The notes under the pieces: model-generated | Told to the model about the DNA's origin: nothing | Database searches by the model: none | Seen by the model: the letters and a program-made list of their open reading frames with translations, nothing else | Position numbers and translations under genes: made by a program | DNA from: Dyadobacter luteus | Lineage (GTDB): Bacteria > Bacteroidota > Bacteroidia > Cytophagales > Spirosomataceae | Direction: 5' to 3' | Assembly (NCBI RefSeq): GCF_003383615.1 | Contig: NZ_QNUL01000009.1 | Coordinates: 1-64,000, forward strand | Length of the DNA: 64,000 nt | Part shown: positions 1 through 6,790 of the stretch, in pieces | How the letters are laid out: each line of letters starts with the position of its first letter | Numbering within the stretch: the first letter of the stretch is position 1

Positions 1-86
1 AGACCGGCTAAGCTGTAGATTCCCAGCCGCATGTCAGCAGGACTCCGGTACAAAAAGTACCGGCAGCTGTGAGATAACGCTAGCAT
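1..86 (-). CDS. tnpB: IS66 family TnpB (Orf2), N-terminal fragment cut by window edge
   Basis: Reading leftward from an ATG at 86-84, one base after the tnpA stop, the frame stays open to base 1 and gives 28 residues. They include RYFLYRSPADMRLGIYSLAG, which fits the conserved start of IS66 TnpB proteins (RYFLY, a few residues, then DMR and a G-L run). TnpB is an accessory protein of IS66 elements, needed for transposition along with TnpA and the TnpC transposase. The rest lies outside the window, so whether the element is intact cannot be judged. The tnpA-tnpB spacing and order are those of IS66. Confidence 0.75.
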   Translation of the reverse strand, partial: MLALSHSCRYFLYRSPADMRLGIYSLAG

Positions 87-87
87 A

Positions 88-396
88 TTAAAGGATGAGC
101 TTCTTAATAAAAGAAGCGTCAAGAGATCCGAACAGCTCTATACGCGATCCAGATGGAAAAGTAATGGCCGCTAGCACTTGTTGATTTTGCTCAATTAAAT
201 CTCGTTTTTGAACCGGTATCTGGCTGAACCCGCGGGTTGGTTCGACAGGAGCGACATTCTTGCGGCGAAATTTTTTAACCCAGTAATTGAATTTATGGTA
301 GCCAATACCATTCCGATTGCAAAAAGCCTGTTTGCTTATGCCTTGCGTTTGCCATTGATCGTACAGCTCACGCATTTTTTTCGTCTCAGTTTTCAT
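88..396 (-). CDS. tnpA: IS66 family accessory protein TnpA
   Basis: A 102-residue basic protein with an N-terminal helix-turn-helix of the IS66 Orf1/TnpA type: a helix around WQTQGISKQAFCNRNGI, then YHKFNYWVKKFRRK. The C-terminal half (FPSGSRIELFGSLDASFIKKLI) matches the TnpA tail that contains the IELF motif. TnpA is an accessory DNA-binding protein of IS66 insertion sequences. It starts at ATG 396-394 and is followed after one base by tnpB on the same strand. A stand-alone regulator is unlikely because tnpB follows directly. The upstream end of the element should lie just right of 396, but I could not recognise a terminal inverted repeat there. Confidence 0.85.
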   Translation of the reverse strand: MKTETKKMRELYDQWQTQGISKQAFCNRNGIGYHKFNYWVKKFRRKNVAPVEPTRGFSQIPVQKRDLIEQNQQVLAAITFPSGSRIELFGSLDASFIKKLIL

Positions 397-425
397 GAAA
401 CAAGATTACGGACTATAAGGATCTG

Positions 426-572
426 TTAAAATATGGTTTTATCGGACGCATACATGGTATTTAAAGAAGGATACTCAATGGTTGGATGGCTACTGATACC
501 AAGAAATCTTTCGATTACAATCGAAGGAATTGCAGCAAAATATGGTGATTTTCCTTTCTCAAATCCTTTCTA
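426..572 (-). other. In-frame continuation of the protease beyond TAG (47 codons to TAA)
   Basis: Directly after the TAG at 572-570 the same frame reads on to TAA at 428-426. It includes SPYFAAIPSIVIERFL, which matches the FAIPS-type last strand and following helix of DegP/trypsin-like protease domains. The conserved fold therefore spans the stop codon. This indicates a nonsense mutation, a sequencing error or stop-codon readthrough rather than the natural end. The distal part may include sequence from the neighbouring IS. Confidence 0.65.
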
Positions 573-1514
573 TTCTTCCAATTGCTCAGTTATTATTCCA
601 ACAACACGACCGTCAGAACCGATAATGGGGCCACCACTATTTCCCGGGTTCGTTTTGGCTGAAAATAGGAATAATGTTCTTCCCCAATAATCTTCTAAGT
701 CGGAATTTACCTCACCCAAATGATAAACAGGATGAGCATTTGAAGCGCAGGACACCGGTGGATATCCAATAGTTAAAATTTCGTCAAGTATACTAATTCC
801 TGCCAATGTTCTGAAAGGAGTGGCGTCCGGTATAGTTTCGAGTTTCAGAAGGGCTAAGTCGAGGTCTTTATCCGTCTTTTCAATCTCGTAATTCAAAACT
901 TTATCGTTATCTGTATAAACAACAACTCTGTCTGCACCTTCAAGTACGTGGTAATTAGTTACTATTTTAGGTGACTGATCGATCATGATTAAGAACCCAT
1001 TTCCAATACTTTGTTCATCATCTTTAAAATTCACTATTTTAAAAACACTCGCAGTATAAGTCTTCGATATATATTGAAAACCGAACAAGCGATTGAAAAG
1101 TAGTTGTTCGTCGGTATACAGTAAAGCGAGGTATATGTTGTTCACCGTATACAAGAAACTCTTGTGATGAGAAGGAAGATAATAATACTTGAGTACGTCT
1201 ATATCTACAAATGCCTTAAGAGTTTCATCAACTGCATGGGAATCTAGGCCACCGACCAGTCGATTACTATTTGCCTCGGAAAAATGCCAATGCTCAAAAT
1301 TCCTTCTGGTCAAATAACCCATGTTGATGAAAACCTTATGATTTTGTTCAAGTTGTCCGATGGGATCTTCTAAGATAGTCTCTTTCAGCAACTCAGAACT
1401 CGCTACATTATTTATGTAAAAAGTAAAAAAATCAAACATCTCCTTAATTAAAGGCTTATGTGCTTTCAGATAAAAGTTTGTCGGCATTCTCATTTCTACC
1501 TCATTTAAATTCAC
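570..1514 (-). CDS. Trypsin-like (DegP-type) serine protease, interrupted by an in-frame TAG
   Basis: A chymotrypsin-fold protease domain occupies about residues 150-314. The catalytic triad is visible as His189 (VTNYHV), Asp219 (DLDLALLK) and Ser293 (NPGNSGGP). The 150 residues before it resemble nothing I recognise and contain no signal peptide, so the protein is probably cytoplasmic. The frame begins with GTG at 1514. The ATG at codon 8 (1493-1491) has GAGG five bases upstream and may be the true start. The stop at 572-570 (TAG) falls before the last strand of the protease fold, and the same frame continues for 47 codons (see 426-569). The gene sits between an IS66 fragment and a recombinase and looks AT-richer than the genes to its right, which suggests acquired DNA. 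It may be a pseudogene. Confidence 0.75.
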   Translation of the reverse strand: MNLNEVEMRMPTNFYLKAHKPLIKEMFDFFTFYINNVASSELLKETILEDPIGQLEQNHKVFINMGYLTRRNFEHWHFSEANSNRLVGGLDSHAVDETLKAFVDIDVLKYYYLPSHHKSFLYTVNNIYLALLYTDEQLLFNRLFGFQYISKTYTASVFKIVNFKDDEQSIGNGFLIMIDQSPKIVTNYHVLEGADRVVVYTDNDKVLNYEIEKTDKDLDLALLKLETIPDATPFRTLAGISILDEILTIGYPPVSCASNAHPVYHLGEVNSDLEDYWGRTLFLFSAKTNPGNSGGPIIGSDGRVVGIITEQLEE

Positions 1515-1569
1515 TCATATTTACCAATAAAATTCCAAACCTTCATAATTACCATAGTTATCTAACATT

Positions 1570-2802
1570 TTAGCTCGCCAGAGCAGCTTTGCTGATCAGG
1601 AAGCCATTCACAATGCCACGCTCGTCGGCACGAGCATAACGTTTTAATTCTGAAGCGCTTTCCCTACCCATCATCGTAAGAATTGATTTCTCCGGGAGTA
1701 CTAATTCATTGAGGCAGTAATCGCAGAAGCTGCTGCGGCCATGTTTCACCGAAAGTCCATTATAAACTCTGAAAAATGGCTCAACGTGCATATTAAAATC
1801 TGCAACACAAATTTTCAACCAATCGTTGATGGTTGAGTTTGCCATAGTTGGGAGCTTCGACCACCCGCCATACTTATCCACTATCTCTTTTACTTCGGGA
1901 AACTCGTGGACCGGTACCTTTGCATCGATTTCATTTTTTTGACGTGGCTTCATCACCCACTGTTTGCCATCAATACCGGTTGTTACATAATCCTTGGGTT
2001 TTTTGATAACCTGCATGAGATCCCGGTAATGGAAGCCGGTGCGTGCGTAAAGAACAAACAGGTCTGCTACCTGTTGTGCTGAAGAATTTTGAAACTTGTG
2101 GCTTTTCCAAATTGACAGCTGAACAGAGTCGAGATATACAGGCTTCGCAATTTTCTCACGACCTATTTTGTAATCTTCCAGCGGATCAAAATCAATCAGC
2201 TTCTTCGATTTAGCAAACTCTGTAATGCGTTTTACCTCTCTCATATTTCTTAGATAGTAGCCCTCCTTAAAATTTTGAGATTTACACCATTGCCGGTAAT
2301 TATTCATGACGGCTGTGTCGAATTCTTCGATTAGAATGTTCTGCAGTCTCTGTTCAAGCAAGAAGGAGACTATACTTTGCTTCACAGTTTTCAACCGATC
2401 CTTCGTGGATTTTGCGATAGAAGAGTCCTTATAATACTCCTTTTCGAACAAATCAAATGCTGTCAAGTATGTAACAGACTCGGGGCGTTGGTGCAGTCGT
2501 TTGATCCGATCAGCACTGATTCCCTGATTTTTCCGAAGTAACTCATTATAAATAGCCAGAAGCCTGGTTTGAGCTAGAGCAACCTGTTCATTCTTGAAAT
2601 TCGCATAAGGATCTTTTCCGTTGATGCGTTGAGCTTGGTCGATCCAATGGCCTGAAAAAACCTTAATGCCGGTGCTGCCAAGATCAGCGCGCTCACCATT
2701 CACAGTGATGCGAAGATACAAAGTACAGCTTCCATGCTTTTTTTGAGCGGCCGTTGAATGCCTCCAAAAAAGGATTTCCATTCTGTTAGATTTAATTTTC
2801 AT
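1570..2802 (-). CDS. Tyrosine-type site-specific recombinase/integrase, divergent catalytic residues
   Basis: A 410-residue protein with the three-part layout of Bacteroidota phage-type integrases: an Arm DNA-binding domain (about 1-95), a SAM-like core-binding domain (about 110-205) and a catalytic domain (about 215-410). The catalytic tyrosine is Tyr389 (KRYARAD), Arg356 of the second Arg box is present, and the beta-hairpin Lys is Lys289. Three other active-site positions differ: the first Arg is His258 (TGFHYRDL), the His of the HxxR box is Lys353 (KHGR), and the LGH His is Arg380 (MMGR). It may be an inactive relic or a divergent family. It lies 230 bp from the 3' end of tRNA-Asp, a common position for an island integrase. 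Confidence 0.85.
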   Translation of the reverse strand: MKIKSNRMEILFWRHSTAAQKKHGSCTLYLRITVNGERADLGSTGIKVFSGHWIDQAQRINGKDPYANFKNEQVALAQTRLLAIYNELLRKNQGISADRIKRLHQRPESVTYLTAFDLFEKEYYKDSSIAKSTKDRLKTVKQSIVSFLLEQRLQNILIEEFDTAVMNNYRQWCKSQNFKEGYYLRNMREVKRITEFAKSKKLIDFDPLEDYKIGREKIAKPVYLDSVQLSIWKSHKFQNSSAQQVADLFVLYARTGFHYRDLMQVIKKPKDYVTTGIDGKQWVMKPRQKNEIDAKVPVHEFPEVKEIVDKYGGWSKLPTMANSTINDWLKICVADFNMHVEPFFRVYNGLSVKHGRSSFCDYCLNELVLPEKSILTMMGRESASELKRYARADERGIVNGFLISKAALAS

Positions 2803-2892
2803 TCGTACTAGTGGGTAAAAACCACAAGGACGAACGTGATCCTGAAGTTACCGAAGGAAAGAAATGCATTTAAGTAAGACTACGCGAACATA

Positions 2893-2949
2893 CACGTAAA
2901 ATTACGTGGTGCCACCTGGGCAAAAAAGGTGCCACCGAATGTGCCATCA
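2893..2949. repeat. Cluster of short inverted and direct repeats upstream of the recombinase
   Basis: A 7-2-7 inverted repeat (CACGTAA, AA, TTACGTG) covers 2893-2908. It is followed by GGTGCCACC at 2908-2916 and again at 2928-2936, twenty bases apart, and a related GTGCCATC at 2941-2948. GGTGCCACC is itself a 4-1-4 palindrome. Position between the recombinase start and tRNA-Asp suggests operator or recombinase arm/core binding sites; this is inference. Confidence 0.45.
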
Positions 2950-2982
2950 AAGCGTAACTATGGTGAGCAATAGGTATAAAGC

Positions 2983-3013
2983 AAAAAAAGCCACCCGCAT
3001 TAGGAGGCTTTTT
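2983..3013 (-). terminator. Rho-independent terminator after tRNA-Asp
   Basis: Read on the minus strand, AAAAAGCC and GGCTTTTTTT flank a loop and end in a run of seven T, 19 bases past the tRNA 3' end. It would stop the tRNA transcript before the recombinase region. Confidence 0.7.
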
Positions 3014-3031
3014 AGACTATTTTAAGCTTTC

Positions 3032-3108
3032 TGGCGGTCTGGACGGGACTCGAACCCGCGACCCCATGCGTGACAGGCATGTATTCTAACCAACTGAACT
3101 ACCAAACC
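3032..3108 (-). tRNA. tRNA-Asp (anticodon GTC)
   Basis: The complement folds as a full cloverleaf of 77 bases with encoded CCA. The acceptor stem is GGTTTGG pairing with CCAGACC (one G-T pair). The anticodon stem is CATGC/GCATG around loop CTGTCAC, giving GTC. The T arm contains GGTTCGAGTCC. The gene stands alone and is followed by a terminator. Its 3' end faces the recombinase gene, so it is a candidate attachment site. Confidence 0.97.
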
Positions 3109-3279
3109 AGATTTCGTTGCCGATCGTTATCGTTTAACGTGGTGCAAACTTAGAGCATTTTTCTTTATTGTCAAACAAAAGATTTCTAAAAATTTCACAT
3201 TTTTTTAACATGTGCTGAGTATCAATCAGATTGAGCCGAAAATATTTTTCATTTTGTCGAAAAAACTTACTTCATCGCT

Positions 3280-4062
3280 TTATTTACGCATTTTAAGAAA
3301 CGCTTCGGCATATCTTTTCCCTATTTCTCGTTCAGATTTTGTATCAAAATGGGTCGCATCGCCGATATCTGTCAGTCCCGCCGCTATTGCCAAAGATGTG
3401 TTTTTTGTACTGGTAGCATATTCGGTTACTATCTGATTAATCAATGCTGCAGTCGGATTTTTAACGACATAAAAATCTCCAAGCGTACCCACTACCAACG
3501 GGGTGCGCTTCACTTTCAGCTCCTTGCGAAGCATTGAGAAAAATGCCGTCAGCTTCTCCTTGTACACAGCTGCCTTCGCAGAGTCGCTATCTGACTCGCC
3601 CTGATGCCACAGAATTCCTTTAATGCTTCCATTCTGAACAGCCTGCGCCACTCTGCTTTTCATTGCGTCATAGGCATAAATACCCGTCTGCTCATGCTTC
3701 CTGCCAGCCACCCAATCATCGATTCCACTTCCGCCTACTGCACACGGGATGAGACCTATTGGACGGTTAGGATGCGCTGCAAGCACAGCTTGTGCAAAAG
3801 AAAGCCCTGGCCCCACTCCTACCACTGCGGGTTTATCATAGTGCAAGGGATCCTGAGCTATCACCCATTCTCCACGGGAATCAATCACCCATATTTTGTC
3901 ACTCTTCGGCTCGGACTGTCCATCCGGCTTTCCCCGCCCTGCCATGTTCGATTGTCCGATCAGCAGATAGAGGTCCATATCTTTCGGTACACGTTGTGCA
4001 TCAGCAAACGTCGCAATTAACAATCCCACCAGGGAAGCAATGATCATCTTCATCATCTTCAT
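3280..4062 (-). CDS. Exported SGNH-fold carbohydrate esterase (sialate O-acetylesterase/CE6-like)
   Basis: A 260-residue exported hydrolase. It has a signal peptide (MKMMKMIIASLVGLLIATFADA) followed by the block I motif LIGQSNMAGRG holding the nucleophilic Ser, the block III motif WHQGESD, and the C-terminal DATHFD motif supplying Asp and His. These blocks define the SASA/CE6 family, which removes acetyl groups from xylan, sialic acids or other sugars. The start is placed at the ATG at 4062; a GTG at 4083 would add seven residues ahead of the signal peptide. The gene is monocistronic, and the exact substrate cannot be read from the sequence. Confidence 0.85.
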   Translation of the reverse strand: MKMMKMIIASLVGLLIATFADAQRVPKDMDLYLLIGQSNMAGRGKPDGQSEPKSDKIWVIDSRGEWVIAQDPLHYDKPAVVGVGPGLSFAQAVLAAHPNRPIGLIPCAVGGSGIDDWVAGRKHEQTGIYAYDAMKSRVAQAVQNGSIKGILWHQGESDSDSAKAAVYKEKLTAFFSMLRKELKVKRTPLVVGTLGDFYVVKNPTAALINQIVTEYATSTKNTSLAIAAGLTDIGDATHFDTKSEREIGKRYAEAFLKMRK

Positions 4063-4189
4063 ATTGTAAATTTCACAAATCACTGATTAACAATTTAATA
4101 GCAAATAAACACACTCTCTACAGCTCATCAATCCCACTCATAACATTCCTTTTAAAGCTCCTGACTGCTACACTTTACTCCTCTTATGT

Positions 4190-4216
4190 ATAGACCAAAT
4201 TCCACAGTTGGTCTAT
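4190..4216. promoter_or_regulatory. Perfect 9-bp inverted repeat in divergent intergenic region
   Basis: ATAGACCAA at 4190-4198 and TTGGTCTAT at 4208-4216 form a hairpin with a nine-base loop, followed by a T-rich stretch. It lies between the divergent esterase and outer-membrane barrel genes with no gene ending nearby. It may therefore be an operator, or the terminator of an unannotated short RNA. Confidence 0.4.
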
Positions 4217-4355
4217 TTATTTCTTCAATTTCATGCCTGCGCGTCATCAAATAAGCTGGTATGATATTGTATATGGCTTTACAGAACGGGTAATTTTCAC
4301 GCCATCACGTGCTTCATCAACCTGGTTTAAATTCATTAAATTAAACTTTACTAAA

Positions 4356-4934
4356 ATGAAAAAATTAGCAATTACGATCATGTTTGCCGCCATCAGCTCG
4401 TTCGCGATGGCACAGTCATTCAGCTTCGGACCTAAAGCAGGTCTCAACATCAGTAACTACACAGGCGGTAATATTGAATCGGATGCAAGAGTTGGATATC
4501 ACCTTGGGGGTTTGCTTAACTTCGGTATTGGCAATCACTTCGCAATACAGCCTGAGGTGCTTTTCTCTACGGTTGGGGCTAAAGTAGACAGAGCAGGCAA
4601 TAAGGATAATTTTAAGGTGAGCTACGTTACAGTACCTGTGATGTTGAAACTTAAAACAACCGGTGGTTTTTACATTGAACTTGGTCCGCAGGTGGGATTC
4701 CGGACTTCAACAAATATCCCTAATCAAACCATCGAAAACTTCGCAAATAACCTTGACCTCGCAGCAGCCGGAGGTATTGGATATCAGTCAAACATCGGAC
4801 TCGGTATTGGTGTAAGATATATTGCCGGTCTGAGCAAAGTGGGTAATTTCTCAGGAAATAACATCGATCCGGACTTTAAGAACAGCGTTATTCAGGCCAG
4901 TATTTTCTGGGCAATTCCTGCTGTCAACAAATAA
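4356..4934 (+). CDS. Outer-membrane beta-barrel protein (porin-like, OMP_b-brl type)
   Basis: A 192-residue exported protein with a clear signal peptide (MKKLAITIMFAAISSFAMAQ). It is followed by alternating amphipathic strands typical of small eight-stranded barrels, with motifs such as FGPKAGLNISNY and GLGIGVRYIAGL. Such proteins are common in Bacteroidota and usually have no defined substrate. The open frame extends back to 4233, but the ATG at 4356 begins the signal peptide and is the sensible start. A strong bidirectional hairpin follows the stop codon. Confidence 0.85.
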   Translation: MKKLAITIMFAAISSFAMAQSFSFGPKAGLNISNYTGGNIESDARVGYHLGGLLNFGIGNHFAIQPEVLFSTVGAKVDRAGNKDNFKVSYVTVPVMLKLKTTGGFYIELGPQVGFRTSTNIPNQTIENFANNLDLAAAGGIGYQSNIGLGIGVRYIAGLSKVGNFSGNNIDPDFKNSVIQASIFWAIPAVNK

Positions 4935-4957
4935 TCAGATATAACTCTGTTAGTGTA

Positions 4958-4995
4958 AAAGGGGACACCTGGCTTATCGGCCTGATGTCCCCTTT
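4958..4995. terminator. Bidirectional hairpin terminator
   Basis: AAAGGGGACA (4958-4967) pairs with TGTCCCCTTT (4986-4995) between two convergent genes, the barrel protein and alkaline phosphatase. Confidence 0.8.
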
Positions 4996-5036
4996 CGTTG
5001 TATTGTTGATTACCAAAATCGGTTCAATGACAATGC

Positions 5037-6119
5037 TTACCTCTTCAGTTTAAGCGCATTCATCATTTTATCGAAAATGGCGGTGTTCTCATAAAACCCT
5101 GAGAAAGCCTCTGCTCCTGGTCCGAAGGCAAGTACCGGTATCATCACTCCCGTGTGACCACCAGTAGTATACGCACCTTTCACTTCACCCGTTTCAGTAC
5201 TTCCGCCATTGATTGAGAAGCCGCCTGTTTCATGATCCGCTGTGATAATAACCAATGTTTCTCCATCCTTTGCAGCAAAATCGAATACTTCACCGATCAC
5301 CTTATCAAAATCCTTCATTTCTTCCACGATGTAATCCGTATCGTTGGCATGACCGCCCCAATCAATTTGTGAGCCTTCAACCACCAGGAAGAAACCTTTT
5401 TTATTCTGCTTTAAAATCTCCAGAGCAGTTTTAGACGATTTTGACAATTCATCCCCTCTTCCTTTTGAGAAACGTGGTTGTTCTTTGTCAGCCAGAAAAC
5501 CCGCCAGTTTACCGGACTTTACTTTTTCTACTTCGGCAATGCTGTTGGCAATCTGATAACCACGTACTTTAAGACTGTCAATCAGATTGGCTCCATCCTT
5601 ACGCTGGTTGAAATCTGCGCGGCCGCCGCCGATAAACACATCAACATCAGTAGCCAGAAAGTCACGGGCGATCTCCTGAGTCATAGCACGCTTTGGCTGA
5701 TGGCCAATAAAAGCCCCTGGCGTAGCATGCGTAATCGAACAGGTCGCTACCAATCCTGTAGCAAGACCTTTATCTTCTGCTATTTCAAGAATTGTACGAT
5801 GTGGCTTATCGTCTGCATCCACACCTATAGCACCATTTTTTGCTTTCTTACCAATCGAAAACGCGGTAGCTCCGGCAGCCGAATCTGTGATAAAACTATC
5901 TGCTGACTGGTTTTTATGAAACCCGATAAAATGGGCTCTTTCCAGATTAAGTGTATTTTTATTGGCCACCATACCGGCATAAATCTGCGATACACCCATA
6001 CCGTCGCCCACCATAAAAATCACATTTTTAGGCTGCTTTTGTTTGCCTTTACCTGGCGATTGCGCGAAGACGGAGAGTCCTGCGGCAATCAGAGAAACTG
6101 ATAGAATTAACTTTTTCAT
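5037..6119 (-). CDS. Alkaline phosphatase (PhoA family)
   Basis: A 360-residue periplasmic metalloenzyme that hydrolyses phosphomonoesters. A signal peptide (MKKLILSVSLIAAGLSVFAQ) precedes the metal-binding MVGDGMG (Asp39) and the nucleophile motif TDSAAGATA (Ser80). The later metal ligands are visible in VEGSQIDWGGHAND, ITADHETGG and TTGGHTGV. Length and motif order agree with the family. It is monocistronic and convergent with the barrel gene. No Pho-type regulatory site was recognised upstream. Confidence 0.92.
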   Translation of the reverse strand: MKKLILSVSLIAAGLSVFAQSPGKGKQKQPKNVIFMVGDGMGVSQIYAGMVANKNTLNLERAHFIGFHKNQSADSFITDSAAGATAFSIGKKAKNGAIGVDADDKPHRTILEIAEDKGLATGLVATCSITHATPGAFIGHQPKRAMTQEIARDFLATDVDVFIGGGRADFNQRKDGANLIDSLKVRGYQIANSIAEVEKVKSGKLAGFLADKEQPRFSKGRGDELSKSSKTALEILKQNKKGFFLVVEGSQIDWGGHANDTDYIVEEMKDFDKVIGEVFDFAAKDGETLVIITADHETGGFSINGGSTETGEVKGAYTTGGHTGVMIPVLAFGPGAEAFSGFYENTAIFDKMMNALKLKR

Positions 6120-6363
6120 TAAAAATAAAATTGTATACTACCCTGTTAAGGATATATGCTGAACTATTGATGGTTCTGAAAGCGATTTGACAGATTCCGG
6201 ACCCCATTTATTTATACCGCAAAACTAGGTAAGCCTATTTTACCGTATTGTTAATTTCCGGGTGGGTATATTAAGACAGAATTAACGAAAGTAAATTCCC
6301 AACAATTGGCAATTATGCAGATTAATAAATTGTTAAAGCGATGTTCTGCAATGATCTCTTCGG

Positions 6364-6371
6364 TATCTTTG
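6364..6371 (+). promoter_or_regulatory. Bacteroidota -7 promoter box (TATCTTTG)
   Basis: TATCTTTG fits the TAnnTTTG consensus of Bacteroidota housekeeping promoters and lies 25 bases before the ATG at 6397. No good -33 TTTG was found at the expected distance. Confidence 0.5.
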
Positions 6372-6396
6372 CAGAACGCCGCAAACGAAGAGTAAA

Positions 6397-6693
6397 ATGA
6401 AGCTTGAAAAAACATTTCTCCTGCCTACCGGGAGAACAGTAAAAATCATCGCAGAACCAACTGCAAAGAACGAGATTCCGTTCAATAAGGAAGACTTTGA
6501 CATATTGATTAAAGAGCCAAAGGAAGAAGAATTTCATCCTCCAATCGGGGAAACCCACCCCAAATACTGGAAGTTGAAGAAGCTGAATCCACGGGAAGTA
6601 AAGCTGATCGAGATCAAATACAGTGGTCTGTCTGAAAAGCAAATCAGAAATACGCTCAAAGAGTTCGAAAAAATACGTGCATCAGTAAACTGA
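6397..6693 (+). CDS. Conserved hypothetical protein, 98 residues
   Basis: A small, charged, Lys/Glu-rich soluble protein without signal peptide, membrane segment or cysteine. The first half looks beta-rich (KTFLLPTGRTVKIIAEP), and the second half is predicted helical (LSEKQIRNTLKEFEKIRA). It is not recognised. A matching -7 box upstream and a strong terminator downstream show that it forms its own transcription unit, which supports it being a real gene. Confidence 0.75.
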   Translation: MKLEKTFLLPTGRTVKIIAEPTAKNEIPFNKEDFDILIKEPKEEEFHPPIGETHPKYWKLKKLNPREVKLIEIKYSGLSEKQIRNTLKEFEKIRASVN

Positions 6694-6717
6694 TATGCAC
6701 CTTCCAAAACGAAAAAT

Positions 6718-6752
6718 TAGCGGCCCGATTGACAATCTCAATCGGGCCGCTA
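6718..6752. terminator. Strong bidirectional terminator
   Basis: A perfect 15-bp stem (TAGCGGCCCGATTGA with its complement) around a five-base loop, flanked by A-rich and T-rich tracts, separates two convergent genes. Confidence 0.9.
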
Positions 6753-6790
6753 GTTTTATATCCATCCCACACCTGTGGATGAAGCCGGTA

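Larger units (their letters stand above)
1..430 (-). mobile_element. IS66-like insertion sequence, partial (tnpA end), right boundary uncertain
   Basis: The tnpA-tnpB gene pair on the minus strand marks an IS66-like element whose tnpC side runs off the left edge. The right boundary is set only approximately, between the tnpA start (396) and the end of the protease reading frame (426). No terminal inverted repeat or 8-bp target duplication was identified, and the other end is not in view. Confidence 0.55.

Noticed and set aside
433..690. Plus-strand 85-codon open frame
   Set aside because: It is antisense to the protease end and its in-frame extension, whose minus-strand translation carries the real protease motifs.
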